Shown piece after piece: positions 35,748 to 44,919 of a DNA stretch of 64,000 bases. The stretch is from Sunxiuqinia indica (GTDB lineage: Bacteria; Bacteroidota; Bacteroidia; Bacteroidales; Prolixibacteraceae): positions 93,341 through 157,340 of the forward strand of contig NZ_WVEM01000007.1 of the NCBI RefSeq assembly GCF_009847015.1. Direction: 5' to 3'. Position 1 is the stretch's first letter. Each line of letters starts with the position of its first letter. Under the pieces are notes generated by a model that did not search any database, was not told the origin of the DNA, and saw nothing but the letters and a program-made list of their open reading frames with translations. The translations under genes were made by a program, and so were the position numbers.

Positions 35748-36476
35748 CTAAATACTACCATTAAAAATTTCTGAAAGCAATAATTTGATATCCTTTCCCG
35801 AATTTTTCTGAATGATATTTTGTCGGTGTGTATTTACCGTAAACACACTAATGTGTAGATATTCACTAATGCGTTTGGTTGTGTAGCCCCTGGCAATGAG
35901 CTCTAGGATTTGAAATTCCCTGCGAGTTAGGTTATTCCAACTCTTTTCGCGTAATTGGCTCAGTGGTGTTTTATTGTTAAGTATTTTGTTCCCAAGATAA
36001 CAGAAGTCTGCGCTTCTATTGTATTTAAGTCCAAGTTCGGTAACATCAGTACAGATGCTAAATGTTCTTTCAACTTTTGTTGAGAACTCAAGGATTGTAC
36101 TTAGCCGAAGAATGTGTCGAAACTCATTGTTCAAATTTTTAATTCTGAAAAGGATAGTAAACTGGGTTTCAAAAGGATGTTTGAAACTTGATAAGTTTGC
36201 AGTGTTCAGGTTTTCTTTTGAAAACTCGAAGATCAATTTTCTGTCAATATCGTGTAGCTTTTCGTAGTACAGATCTAATGTAAATTTTTTGTTTTCATAT
36301 CCAAGTACGTTTTTTACTCCACAAACATTCACTAATTGACCGATTCTTAAATCGTGGATATAACTATATTGAAGTGGCATCAATGGATAATTCAAGATAT
36401 CCTGTCTGTTTTTATAGCTTGATTTTGACAGTTCATTTTTTAGCTTTTCAAAGTACTCTTTTTCTGCCTGATCCAT
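35748..36476 (-). CDS. LuxR-type transcriptional regulator
   Basis: This 242-residue protein ends in a LuxR/GerE helix-turn-helix at about 175-240: LTRREFQILELIARGYTTKRISEYLHISVFTVNTHRQNII. The N-terminal 170 residues are not a receiver domain, since no phospho-acceptor Asp pattern is seen; the mix of beta strands and helices (LRIGQLVNVCGVKNVLGYEN, FTILFRIKNLNNEFRHILRL) resembles a PAS-type sensor. It is divergent from the DUF2490 gene and convergent with the hydrolase gene, its possible targets. The signal is unknown. Confidence 0.8.
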   Translation of the reverse strand: MDQAEKEYFEKLKNELSKSSYKNRQDILNYPLMPLQYSYIHDLRIGQLVNVCGVKNVLGYENKKFTLDLYYEKLHDIDRKLIFEFSKENLNTANLSSFKHPFETQFTILFRIKNLNNEFRHILRLSTILEFSTKVERTFSICTDVTELGLKYNRSADFCYLGNKILNNKTPLSQLREKSWNNLTRREFQILELIARGYTTKRISEYLHISVFTVNTHRQNIIQKNSGKDIKLLLSEIFNGSI

Positions 36477-36761
36477 AACCGTTGTTTGTTGTATTGGGGG
36501 GTGATAAAATAGTTTTCAGTATCCTTATATTGTAAAAATAAACTATTTTTCTTTTTTTTTAAAGAGAAGGGAGCTAATTTGAAGTATTTATAATGATTCT
36601 AATTATGAGTTGTTTATAGCGGATTTTGAAAAAAAGAAATAGCATAGAATGACGGTCGTGTTTTATATGTGAACATGATATTAATAAGTGATCGTAAAGT
36701 GGCTAATTGAGCTGTAATGTTGCCCGAATTTCAATTGAAGAAATAACTTTGCGATCAGAGA
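36477..36761. other. Divergent gap between the LuxR-type and DUF2490 genes
   Basis: AT-rich 285 bp. Contains the DUF2490 promoter at 36720-36751. No small gene was convincing; a frame opening at 36707 overlaps the promoter and reads in the wrong phase. Confidence 0.4.
36720..36751 (+). promoter_or_regulatory. Promoter of the DUF2490 gene
   Basis: TTG at 36720-36722 and TAACTTTG at 36744-36751 are separated by 21 bp, a good Bacteroidota promoter. Transcription would start near 36757, only about 5 bases before the ATG at 36762. Confidence 0.6.
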
Positions 36762-37415
36762 ATGAGAAATATCTTATCCATAATGTTTGTTTTTCTGTTG
36801 CAGCTTGCCGGCTATATAAATGCCTTTTCGCAAGAAGAACGAAACTTCTATTTATGGAATACCACCGGCGTTCAGGTGGGCTTGAATGACTCTTATGATT
36901 TAGAAGTAAAGACTAAAACTCACTATCGGCTGAATGGCCATTTTCGGGAAATGACTTATATGGACTTTGCTGTTTCGAGAGATTTGACTGATTGGTTTAG
37001 TTTAGGGTTGGCTTTCCGTGCTGCACAGAATCGTAAGCCCTCGATGGATATCATGGAGTATCGGCCACAGTTAGTACCCAAGCTCAAATTCAATCTCAAA
37101 AAACTCATCGTAAGTAGTACAAATCGACTTGAATATCGAATGTTTAGTCAAGGTGATAATTACTTGAGACATTATCACAACATATTCATTAATTTCCCCT
37201 CCCTGACTTCATGGTTGGATCCTTATCTTGGTGAAGAGCTATTTACGAAACTTAACTCAGGAAGTCTTCACTTGATCCGATTTTACGGAGGATTACATTT
37301 GTTAAACACGAAAAGCTTTAAACTGGATGCTTATTACGTTTGGCAATCCTCAAAATCTGATGATCGCTGGAAGGAATCAGATATTCTAGGGTTGAATTTG
37401 AAATTTACGATCTGA
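36762..37415 (+). CDS. DUF2490 family secreted protein
   Basis: This 217-residue protein has a signal peptide (cleavage near residue 23) and a beta-strand-rich mature part typical of DUF2490: FYLWNTTGVQVGLNDSYDLEV, TYMDFAVSRDLTDWFSLGLA, NRLEYRMFSQGDNYLRHYHN and a C-terminal LGLNLKFTI strand that could end an outer-membrane barrel. Members are found across Bacteroidota with no fixed function. It is convergent with the TonB receptor gene, with a 4-bp gap between stops. Confidence 0.8.
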   Translation: MRNILSIMFVFLLQLAGYINAFSQEERNFYLWNTTGVQVGLNDSYDLEVKTKTHYRLNGHFREMTYMDFAVSRDLTDWFSLGLAFRAAQNRKPSMDIMEYRPQLVPKLKFNLKKLIVSSTNRLEYRMFSQGDNYLRHYHNIFINFPSLTSWLDPYLGEELFTKLNSGSLHLIRFYGGLHLLNTKSFKLDAYYVWQSSKSDDRWKESDILGLNLKFTI

Positions 37416-37419
37416 TATT

Positions 37420-39504
37420 TTAAAGTTGGTAAGTTAGCTTTACACCCATCCGAAAGTTAATCGGTGAGCCCGGATAGTAGTAGCGTGGGGCATTTCCGCC
37501 AAAAGAACTTGCATTGATCAAAACCATGGAGCTGTAATGTTCATTGGTGATGTTGTTAACGCCTGTAAATAATTTGAATTGAAGCTTACCAAACGATTTG
37601 AAATACTGAACATTCAAATTCAACAGACCATATTCATTCGAATAAACAGAGTTGTTGTCACGCAAAGGTATTCTGCCCACCATTTGGTAATGGAGTTGAA
37701 ATTGCAATCTTCGCTTGTAATTGACATGGTACTCCAGGTTACTCTGACGCCGGGGACTTCCCGTGAGTTCATTTCCCGAAAAATCATGTTCTCCATCTAC
37801 GAAATCAATAAAATAATAGGGCGTAAAGCTGCCATTAACATTGAACTTATGTTGCCAGTTCAAATTTGAGTCAGGAAGTTTGTATTCCAGGTAGTATTCC
37901 AGTCCTGGATGTGCCGTTTTTCCGGCGTTAATTCCCAGGTAGGCATCTTCGGCAACACGACGGGCAACTAATAAATTCTCCAGCATCATAAAATACGCGG
38001 AAAAGTCGTAGAACAATCCATCAAACAGGTATCCACGACTGCCAATTTCATAGTTCCAGCCCGTTTCCGGTTGAACGTCTGTATTTCGTCCACCCTCGGG
38101 AAGCAATGTTTCCTCCAGGCTGGGAGGTGAAAATCCATGGCTGATTTGCGCATAGATGTTATTCTTAGTTGTGAGTGCGTGATTGATGGACAGGCGAGGT
38201 GAAATCACTGGTTTAAACGAGTGTTCAGCCGACTGGTCTTCATCGGTCAGCATTCGATCTGTATAGTTATAGCGCGTGTGGTTGAAATTTGCTCCCAGGG
38301 AAATACGCCACTTTTCCGATGTTTTGTATTCCGCTTGACCAAATAAATTGGTGTAATTTCGTTTTTCATGATTGTCTGACAGTATTGACCCGATTGTTCC
38401 GTCATCTTCATTTTCAAAGGTTGTCCAATCGTAGTTTTCAAAGAAGTTTTCGTTGCCCATCAAAAGTTTCCAGATACCTGAAGTCGTTGTAATCTGCTTC
38501 TCAATTATGATTCGATTTCCAAAGTAACGACTATCTTCTTGTAAAAAATTGAATGGGCGGAGCTCATCAGACGATCGATTTTGCCCGAATAGTACAACAG
38601 TCGATTGCCAGTTATTTTGCCAACGCGAGAGCACGGATGTTCCAATCAGACTTTTTTGATAATCTTCATATCCGCTTACCGAAGCCCAGTTGGTTGCAGC
38701 TTGCTCGGGCGATTTCTGAAAAGTCTCAAAGTTTAACGAGCTGGGAATAAAACCTTTCAAGTCAGTCTGGTTGACAATAATATTGAGCTCATGTCGCCCG
38801 ACGATGAATTGCCCCACGTAATTAAGATTGATCCGGTTAGTCTCATTATTCCGACGATATCCGGCCGAGCTCAAGCTTTCAATTGCCAGGTGGTTACTAT
38901 TGTTTTTCCCATTTAAACTGAGCTTTGCGTTTGCTTGATGGGTTTGGTACGAGCTTAATCCGTAATTTACTGTCAATTGATCTTTGCCGGGATGAATGGC
39001 ATCAAAGAGTAGTGTTCCTCCAAGTCCCGATCCATAAAAGCCTGACGACGGACCTTTAATGATCTCCACCTTTGATAAAACGGACTGATTCAAATCTTCA
39101 ATAGTCGTTTCGCCAACGCCGTTTGTTAGCGGAATACCGGCATAATACGCCCTGATTTTGTTGGAAGCGTATGGAGTGCGACTGCCAACTCCGCGAATGG
39201 TTAAGCGGTTGGTGGTTGGCGTTGCCTGTTGCATGTAAACTCCGGGCACCTTGTTTAAAACCTCATCAATTGATTTGAAGGTGTTTTGTTCTAGCTGATC
39301 TGCAGAAATGATGGAGATAGAGGCAGGTACTTCCATTAATTTACGCTCGTAATGATAGGCATGAACAGTTACTTCGCTAATTGCAAAAACGGAGTCCTGA
39401 AGAGCCAGTTCTCCATCTGGATTTTTCGAATTTTGAGACCATAACTTATTCGTTTGGAGAAGGAATAAAACAACAGCAAGGATACTCGTCAAGCAAATTC
39501 TCAT
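37420..39504 (-). CDS. TonB-dependent outer-membrane receptor
   Basis: A 694-residue protein with a signal peptide (about 1-23), a TonB-box-like segment near SEVTVHAYHYERKL, a plug domain at about 55-165 (VPASISIISADQLEQNTFKSID, TIRGVGSRTPY, VEIIKGPSSGFYGSGLGGTL) and a 22-strand barrel ending in MGVKLTYQL. It lacks the N-terminal carboxypeptidase-like domain of SusC receptors, so it is more like siderophore, haem, metal or cobalamin receptors. No SusD gene is present. The substrate cannot be read from the sequence. A 42-codon Cys/Lys-rich gene lies 6 bp upstream on the same strand. Confidence 0.9.
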   Translation of the reverse strand: MRICLTSILAVVLFLLQTNKLWSQNSKNPDGELALQDSVFAISEVTVHAYHYERKLMEVPASISIISADQLEQNTFKSIDEVLNKVPGVYMQQATPTTNRLTIRGVGSRTPYASNKIRAYYAGIPLTNGVGETTIEDLNQSVLSKVEIIKGPSSGFYGSGLGGTLLFDAIHPGKDQLTVNYGLSSYQTHQANAKLSLNGKNNSNHLAIESLSSAGYRRNNETNRINLNYVGQFIVGRHELNIIVNQTDLKGFIPSSLNFETFQKSPEQAATNWASVSGYEDYQKSLIGTSVLSRWQNNWQSTVVLFGQNRSSDELRPFNFLQEDSRYFGNRIIIEKQITTTSGIWKLLMGNENFFENYDWTTFENEDDGTIGSILSDNHEKRNYTNLFGQAEYKTSEKWRISLGANFNHTRYNYTDRMLTDEDQSAEHSFKPVISPRLSINHALTTKNNIYAQISHGFSPPSLEETLLPEGGRNTDVQPETGWNYEIGSRGYLFDGLFYDFSAYFMMLENLLVARRVAEDAYLGINAGKTAHPGLEYYLEYKLPDSNLNWQHKFNVNGSFTPYYFIDFVDGEHDFSGNELTGSPRRQSNLEYHVNYKRRLQFQLHYQMVGRIPLRDNNSVYSNEYGLLNLNVQYFKSFGKLQFKLFTGVNNITNEHYSSMVLINASSFGGNAPRYYYPGSPINFRMGVKLTYQL

Positions 39505-39510
39505 AAAAGG

Positions 39511-39639
39511 TTATTTTTTTAACTTTTTAGGTTTGCAAACTTGCTTTTCTTTATTGACTTTAGCATCGCATTTTTTGCAATAGTAACTTGGGTTTTCCGG
39601 TTCTTTAAAATCTTTTTTCTTGCAAGCTGATTTACTCAT
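39511..39639 (-). CDS. 42-residue Cys/Lys-rich mini-protein upstream of the TonB receptor
   Basis: A complete small gene reads ATG at 39639 to TAA at 39511. The product starts MSKSACKKKDFKEPENPSYY, has a C-K-K-C pair near residues 21-24 and another Cys near 35, and ends Lys-rich. Four Cys residues (6, 21, 24, 35) could hold a zinc or iron. It has no signal peptide, so it stays in the cytoplasm. It lies 6 bp before the receptor gene and should be cotranscribed. I cannot assign a function; coding status rests on the clean frame, the composition and the tight spacing. Confidence 0.62.
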   Translation of the reverse strand: MSKSACKKKDFKEPENPSYYCKKCDAKVNKEKQVCKPKKLKK

Positions 39640-39858
39640 TACTTTTTATTCATTTGCTTTCAATTCCAAAAACAAGCTAGGATTGAAAATGTTTTTTAGC
39701 GCTGTTTTTATTTAGATTGGAAACAAATATTGAACAATCGCTAGTTTTGATAGGGTGGATAGGATTTATTTTGATAACTTGTGGCTCGAAGATCTGGTAT
39801 AGTGCTTCAGTTGTAAGGGTGAGATGGAAGCCTTAAATAAAGTATAACACAAGGAACG

Positions 39859-40308
39859 ATGAAAAAGATATTGATTCTGTTATTTGTTGGTGTAATTTTC
39901 GTGCTCGGGGGCTGTTCGAAGTATAAAGATTGTGGGGCGTGCTTTACTCCTCCGGAATCTTTTAGATTTGAGTTGGTTGATAAATATACCGGAGCAAATT
40001 TATTTACAAATGAAACGTTCAATAAGGATGAAATCGAAATACTGGATTCATCAAATAGTTCTGTGGAATTCAATTTTGTTTCAGAAAATAACATCAATAT
40101 TATTGAGATCTATACGATTGGCTGGCAAACTGAAATCGTTAGCTACAGGGTAAATATATCGTCAGAAAATATATTTGATTTGTATGTTGATGCGGAAAGA
40201 TTGAGCGAAGACTGCTGTTCGTTTACCCGTTTTAACGAAATTGAAATTAGCAATGCTGAATTTACCTGGAGCTCAAGAAATGATGTGTATCGAATTTTAG
40301 TTGATTAA
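39859..40308 (+). CDS. Small lipoprotein of unknown function
   Basis: A 149-residue product with a good AAGGAAC ribosome site, a short signal and lipobox VLGG-C at residue 19. Cys pairs follow in SKYKDCGACFTPPESF and SEDCCSFTRF. The mature domain is beta-rich (FRFELVDKYTGANLFTNE; VEFNFVSENNINIIEIYTIG) and may be an immunoglobulin-like fold. No family recognised. It stands alone between the TonB receptor unit and rarA. Confidence 0.66.
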   Translation: MKKILILLFVGVIFVLGGCSKYKDCGACFTPPESFRFELVDKYTGANLFTNETFNKDEIEILDSSNSSVEFNFVSENNINIIEIYTIGWQTEIVSYRVNISSENIFDLYVDAERLSEDCCSFTRFNEIEISNAEFTWSSRNDVYRILVD

Positions 40309-40345
40309 TTTCCTCGTGTTTGTTTGGTTCTACTCTGACGTTGTT

Positions 40346-41626
40346 TTATTTTTCAAACCGTTTTCCCCACCATGCTTTTAAACGTTCCATGATTTTTAAT
40401 TCGGTAGCGTTGTTTTGAGGTTTGTACAATCGCTCGTTTTTTATCTTTTCTGGTAGAAAATCTTGTTCGGCAAAGTTGCCTTTGTAAGCATGCGAGTATT
40501 TGTAATCTTTTCCATAGCCAAGTTCTTTCATCAACTTGGTGGGCGCATTCCGGATGTGCAGTGGCACAGGCAAATTTCCGGTTCGTTTTACCAGCTCCTG
40601 GGCAGTATTAATAGCTTCGTAAGCTGAATTGCTTTTTGGGGAAGTTGCCAAATAAATCGTGCATTCCGACAGGATAATGCGTGATTCGGGATAGCCAATT
40701 TGGTGCGCAGCATCAAAAGTACTTTGTGCCAATAACAATGCATTCGGATTTGCAAGTCCAACATCTTCTGAAGCTAAAATAAGTAATCGTCGCGCAATGA
40801 ATTTGACATCTTCGCCTCCCTCAATCATACGTGCCAGCCAGTACACAGCGGCATCCGGATCACTTCCGCGAATACTTTTAATAAATGCCGAAATGATATC
40901 GTAGTGCATTTCGCCATTTTTGTCGTAAGTGGCTTGGTTACTTTGCAGGCGCTCCGTGACCTTTTCGTTGGTGATCACAATTTTTGGTCCTTCTTCGGCT
41001 AAAACAACCAATTCTAGAATATTGAGCAATTTACGGGCATCGCCACCCGAAAAGCGAAGCAGCGACTCGTATTCGTCAATCACGATTTCTTGTTCCTTCA
41101 GGTCTGTGTCTTTTTTCATCGCCAGCTCAAGAATTTTCAGCAGGCCATCTTTTTCCAAATGCTTGAGCACATAAACCTGACAACGAGATAAGAGAGGTGA
41201 GATCACTTCGAACGATGGATTTTCAGTGGTCGCACCAATTAAAGTTACAATTCCCTGCTCAACAGCTCCCAGCAGCGAGTCTTGCTGCGACTTGCTAAAA
41301 CGATGAATTTCATCGATAAATAAAATAGGATTGGGGTTGTTGAAAAATTGTAGCTTTCGGGCTTTTTCAATGACCTCGCGAACATCTTTTACGCCCGAAT
41401 TGATGGCACTCAAGGTGTAGAATGGCCGATCCAGTGTGTTGGCAATAATTTTGGCAAGTGTTGTTTTTCCAACTCCGGGAGGACCCCATAGCAAAATGGA
41501 TGAAATATTCCCCGATTCGATCATTTTCCGCAAAACAGCACCTTTCCCAACCAAGTGCTCCTGTCCGATATAATCGTCAAGAGTTTTCGGACGAAGGCGT
41601 TCTGCTAATGGAATTAAGTTTGCCAT
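40346..41626 (-). CDS. rarA: Replication-associated recombination protein A (MgsA/RarA AAA+ ATPase)
   Basis: This 426-residue AAA+ protein acts at stalled replication forks. Its N-terminus PLAERLRPKTLDDYIGQEHL is the family opening; Walker A is GPPGVGKTT near 47-56, Walker B ILFIDEIHRFSKSQQD near 100, sensor 1 GATTENPSFE near 128, and the tetramerisation and MgsA C-terminal domains follow (IRGSDPDAAVYWLARMIEGG, RRLLILASEDVGLANP). Start and stop overlap with the upstream small membrane gene as TAATG, implying translational coupling. Confidence 0.95.
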   Translation of the reverse strand: MANLIPLAERLRPKTLDDYIGQEHLVGKGAVLRKMIESGNISSILLWGPPGVGKTTLAKIIANTLDRPFYTLSAINSGVKDVREVIEKARKLQFFNNPNPILFIDEIHRFSKSQQDSLLGAVEQGIVTLIGATTENPSFEVISPLLSRCQVYVLKHLEKDGLLKILELAMKKDTDLKEQEIVIDEYESLLRFSGGDARKLLNILELVVLAEEGPKIVITNEKVTERLQSNQATYDKNGEMHYDIISAFIKSIRGSDPDAAVYWLARMIEGGEDVKFIARRLLILASEDVGLANPNALLLAQSTFDAAHQIGYPESRIILSECTIYLATSPKSNSAYEAINTAQELVKRTGNLPVPLHIRNAPTKLMKELGYGKDYKYSHAYKGNFAEQDFLPEKIKNERLYKPQNNATELKIMERLKAWWGKRFEK

Positions 41627-41847
41627 TACAGGTTCCTTTTTCTACTTTCTTTATATAGTTGGTTAAACCGAATGTAAACCGGTGCAAACGGAATCAGGAT
41701 AAAAAGGGTAAACAAATGGTTTATTCTTAGTACCATCAAAGTAATTAAAGTTAAAAACATGGCAACGACCAAACCGATGATGATCGGTCGGTAGCTTTTC
41801 ATCTTTTTCATCAATTCTTCATTGCTCAACTCTTGCAGTTTTTTCAT
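41626..41847 (-). CDS. Small membrane protein upstream of rarA
   Basis: The 73-residue product has a charged N-terminus (KKLQELSNEELMKKMKSYR), two hydrophobic helices (about 22-41 and 45-60) and a basic C-terminus (YKESRKRNL). The stop codon overlaps the rarA start by one base. It starts 2 bp after the TPR gene stop, so TPR gene, this gene and rarA form one transcript. No family recognised. The conserved spacing supports it being real. Confidence 0.7.
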   Translation of the reverse strand: MKKLQELSNEELMKKMKSYRPIIIGLVVAMFLTLITLMVLRINHLFTLFILIPFAPVYIRFNQLYKESRKRNL

Positions 41848-41848
41848 A

Positions 41849-43939
41849 TCAGTTACAGTATCTTTTTATTACGTTGTAAGCTTCCTGAATGCCAAACTCA
41901 CCGGCTTTACTTAAATCCATTGCACCACCATCGACATCATCCAGGTATATTTTGGTCAGGCCTCTGTTGTAATAGGCTTCTGCAAAATCCGGTTGCAGTT
42001 CAATCGCCTTATCTAAATTGCGTATTGCTTCTTCGTACCGATCTAATTTACAAAGAATGTATGCTTTATTGTAATACGCAAATGGGAAATTTGGCCTCAA
42101 AAATACACAAACCTGATAATCATCCAGAATGCTTTCGTATTCGGTAACAAATTCAAGGCCTTTATCTTGCTCTCTATTGACATTTGACCCAACCGGAACC
42201 GTTAGATCCTCTGAAAAGTCAGGAAGAGACTCCAGCAATTCAACCATTTTTGTCCGGCAGTTTGCGCGGCTAAAGTGAGCCAGTGTATTTTTTTCATCCA
42301 GTGAAATAGCTTTGTCGAAATCTTCCATGGCTTCGTTGTATTCATTCACCATGAATTTAAATATACCGCGGCTTAGGTAGTTTTCGGGTGCTTCGTTTAT
42401 TTTAATTTTTTCGTTGAAGTAGAGGATGTTATTTCTGAAATAATCAACGAATCTGGTCATCTCAATATTCGTAATGGTCAAAGTTGGTGTGTAATTATTG
42501 AAGCGATTCAATTCCTCCAAAGCCATGTTGTAATATTGCATACGCTCATAGTTGATCGAATGCTGACTGTAAGACGAAATCACAAAAAGATCCTGTAATT
42601 CAATAATAATATTCCGATTTTGAATACGTCCGTCCTCTACTTCCACATCTTCGTCGGTTGGCAGGTTTCTGGTGTCGGCCAACGAAAGCCGGAAACGACG
42701 ACGATCTCGTTGCTCTTTGGTCTCTTCTTGCTTTTGTTGTGTATTTGGGCGATTGGGGGTTTGTGCCGGAGTTTTTTGCTGTGTGTTTTGTGCCTGCTGC
42801 TTATTGGTACTGCTGTTTTGTTGCTGAACCGATCCGGCTTGTTGCTGGCCAGTTTGCGTTCCTTGCTGCTGTTGCTGTGTCTGTTGTTGATTTTGAGCTA
42901 GCGCATCTTCTTCTATCATGCGTTGGCGAATATTCAGGCTGGGATCTAATTTAGCCGCTACTTCGTAGTCGTGTTCGTAGCCTGCAATCTCTAAAATTTC
43001 TTTTGCAATTCCCCTGTTGAAATAAGCATTAGGCAGAGTCGGGTTGATCTCCAGTGCCAAGTCGTAATCCATGATGGCTCCCTGATAATCCTCCAACTTT
43101 TGTTTTACAATTCCCCGGTTGTTGTAAGCATAGGCATTTTGTGGATCAAGCTTGATGGTTTGATCAAAATCGCGCAAAGCCGCTGCATAATCTTCCAACC
43201 CGAACCGTGCTAGTCCACGAAGCAGGTAGGCATTGGCATAGTGCGGTCGGATAATGATTGCCCGGTTTAAATCGCGGATACCTTCGCGAATGTCTCCTTT
43301 TAAAATATTCGCATTGCTTCGGTTTACAAATGCATTAATGAAATTTGGATTGATCTTCAATGCTTTGTCATAATCGGCAATTGCACCATCAACATCTTTT
43401 AACGAGAGCTTGGCAATTCCCCGGTTGTTATAAATGGCTTCGTTGTTTGGATCTAATTCCAACGCTTTGTCATAATCTTCCAATGCCTTGTCGTATTCCT
43501 TCAGTTCGAGGTAAGCTAAGCCCCGGTGCATAAACGCATCAGGATAATAAGGTTTAATGTCAATGGCTTTATCGTAGTCGCGAATAGCTCCACGAAAATC
43601 TTCCAGTTGATGTTTGGCAACCGCTCTGTAATAGTATGATTCCGGTAATTGAGGTTTGAATTTTATGACGATGTTGAAGTTTTCGATAGCACCAACATAA
43701 TTACCAATCTGAATGCGTGTTTGTCCTACACGAATATAATGGTTGATATTTAGCTGGCCGTATGAGAAGCTGCTGACAAACAGCAAGACAAACAAAAGTG
43801 AGATGAGTCGAATAACCGATTTGCTTTTTCGCAGCCTATCCGGTTTTCCGAATCGAGTGGTTTTATTTATCAGGAATTCATCATCTGAATGATTTCTTTC
43901 AGAAATAAAAAGGTTACTAATCGCTTGTTTCATTATCAT
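41849..43939 (-). CDS. Large tetratricopeptide-repeat protein with Gln-rich linker
   Basis: This 696-residue protein has a membrane or signal segment near residues 44-62 (SVIRLISLLFVLLFVSSFSY), then about eight TPR units at 65-330, each with the pattern A-I-x-D-Y-D-K-A-I-x-x-x-P. A Gln/Thr/Pro-rich linker (about 345-405, with runs such as QQQQGTQTGQQQAG) is followed by a mixed region and three further TPR units at about 515-690. It is likely anchored in or secreted across the inner membrane, with TPRs in the periplasm as a scaffold. A second ATG two codons in is an alternative start. Partners are unknown. Confidence 0.82.
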   Translation of the reverse strand: MIMKQAISNLFISERNHSDDEFLINKTTRFGKPDRLRKSKSVIRLISLLFVLLFVSSFSYGQLNINHYIRVGQTRIQIGNYVGAIENFNIVIKFKPQLPESYYYRAVAKHQLEDFRGAIRDYDKAIDIKPYYPDAFMHRGLAYLELKEYDKALEDYDKALELDPNNEAIYNNRGIAKLSLKDVDGAIADYDKALKINPNFINAFVNRSNANILKGDIREGIRDLNRAIIIRPHYANAYLLRGLARFGLEDYAAALRDFDQTIKLDPQNAYAYNNRGIVKQKLEDYQGAIMDYDLALEINPTLPNAYFNRGIAKEILEIAGYEHDYEVAAKLDPSLNIRQRMIEEDALAQNQQQTQQQQQGTQTGQQQAGSVQQQNSSTNKQQAQNTQQKTPAQTPNRPNTQQKQEETKEQRDRRRFRLSLADTRNLPTDEDVEVEDGRIQNRNIIIELQDLFVISSYSQHSINYERMQYYNMALEELNRFNNYTPTLTITNIEMTRFVDYFRNNILYFNEKIKINEAPENYLSRGIFKFMVNEYNEAMEDFDKAISLDEKNTLAHFSRANCRTKMVELLESLPDFSEDLTVPVGSNVNREQDKGLEFVTEYESILDDYQVCVFLRPNFPFAYYNKAYILCKLDRYEEAIRNLDKAIELQPDFAEAYYNRGLTKIYLDDVDGGAMDLSKAGEFGIQEAYNVIKRYCN

Positions 43940-44119
43940 TTTAAATTATCAAAGGCGTTCGATGGAACTTGCGCATAATGATGCTCCTGTGTGTAAAAAC
44001 TTTTGCGTGCTCGTTTCATGTGTCGCAATTTACGAAGAGCAAAAATAATAATATAACTCGTATGGGCTTGTTTTTCGTATTTTTAGCTAAATTTTGAATT
44101 TTTAACAAAAACCGAACCT

Positions 44120-44689
44120 ATGGAAAAGAGATGTGACTGGTGTTTGAGTCATGATTTGTACATTGATTACCATGATAAAGAATGGGGTGTACCTTTACAT
44201 GATGACCAAAAGCTATTTGAGTTTTTACTGCTGGAAGGTGTTCAGGCTGGTTTAAGTTGGTTAACCGTTTTACGCAAACGCGAAAACTACCGTTTGGCTT
44301 ATGACAACTTTGATCCGGTAAAAATTGCACGCTATGATGACGTTAAAATGCAAGAGTTGCTTCAGAATGCAGGGATTATTCGCAATCGGCTGAAAGTGGC
44401 AGCAAGTGTAAATAATGCCAAGCGGTTTCTTGAAGTCCAAAAGGAATTTGGAACGTTCGACAACTACATCTGGTCGTTTGTTAATCACAAACCCATTGTC
44501 AATCATTTTGAAACCCTTGCAGAGCTTCCTGCAAAAACGGATCTTTCCGATAAAATCAGCAAAGACATGAAAAAGCGTGGTTTCAAATTTGTTGGTTCAA
44601 CGATTATTTATGCCCACATGCAGGCAACAGGAATGGTTAACGACCACCTGACGAGTTGTTTTAGGCATGCTGAATTAACTGAAAAGTAG
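44120..44689 (+). CDS. tag: DNA-3-methyladenine glycosylase I
   Basis: This 189-residue enzyme removes 3-methyladenine from alkylated DNA. Zinc ligands of the Tag family are visible: Cys5 and His18 in RCDWCLSHDLYIDYHDKEWG, and the late His and Cys in NDHLTSCFRH. The catalytic Glu lies in LLLEGVQAGLSWLTVLRKR near 38, and GSTIIYAHMQATGMVNDH is the usual C-terminal block. The gene is divergent from the TPR protein across 180 bp. Confidence 0.95.
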   Translation: MEKRCDWCLSHDLYIDYHDKEWGVPLHDDQKLFEFLLLEGVQAGLSWLTVLRKRENYRLAYDNFDPVKIARYDDVKMQELLQNAGIIRNRLKVAASVNNAKRFLEVQKEFGTFDNYIWSFVNHKPIVNHFETLAELPAKTDLSDKISKDMKKRGFKFVGSTIIYAHMQATGMVNDHLTSCFRHAELTEK

Positions 44690-44834
44690 TAGCGTAGATA
44701 GCCTGGTTGCATCGATGTTCTTGAATGAAAGAGCCTGTAAAAAACAAGTTGTGTTGCCGGGTTAAATCAAACAAACATGTGAAGATTCTTGCGAGGGGCA
44801 TTGTAGGCAATTTCCATTGGATACCTGCTAAAAG

Positions 44835-44871
44835 AGCTGACCGTCTCAAGAAAATTTGGAGACGGTCAGCT
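44835..44871. terminator. Bidirectional terminator between tag and the DUF3127 gene
   Basis: A perfect 13-bp stem, AGCTGACCGTCTC with GAGACGGTCAGCT around an 11-base loop, lies between the two convergent genes. Poly-T on either side is weak, so efficiency is uncertain. It sits inside a spurious frame at 44725-44931. Confidence 0.7.
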
Positions 44872-44919
44872 AATATTGTTATTTGTAATTCGATACTTGT
44901 ATTAACAACAAGCAAGTTG

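Noticed and set aside
36707-36889. Alternative gene start ahead of the DUF2490 protein
   Set aside because: The frame is out of phase with the conserved protein and covers its promoter.
42620-42954. Leu/Val-rich frames on the plus strand inside the TPR gene
   Set aside because: They are the complement of the Gln-rich linker (CAG/CAA runs read as CTG/TTG) and not genes.
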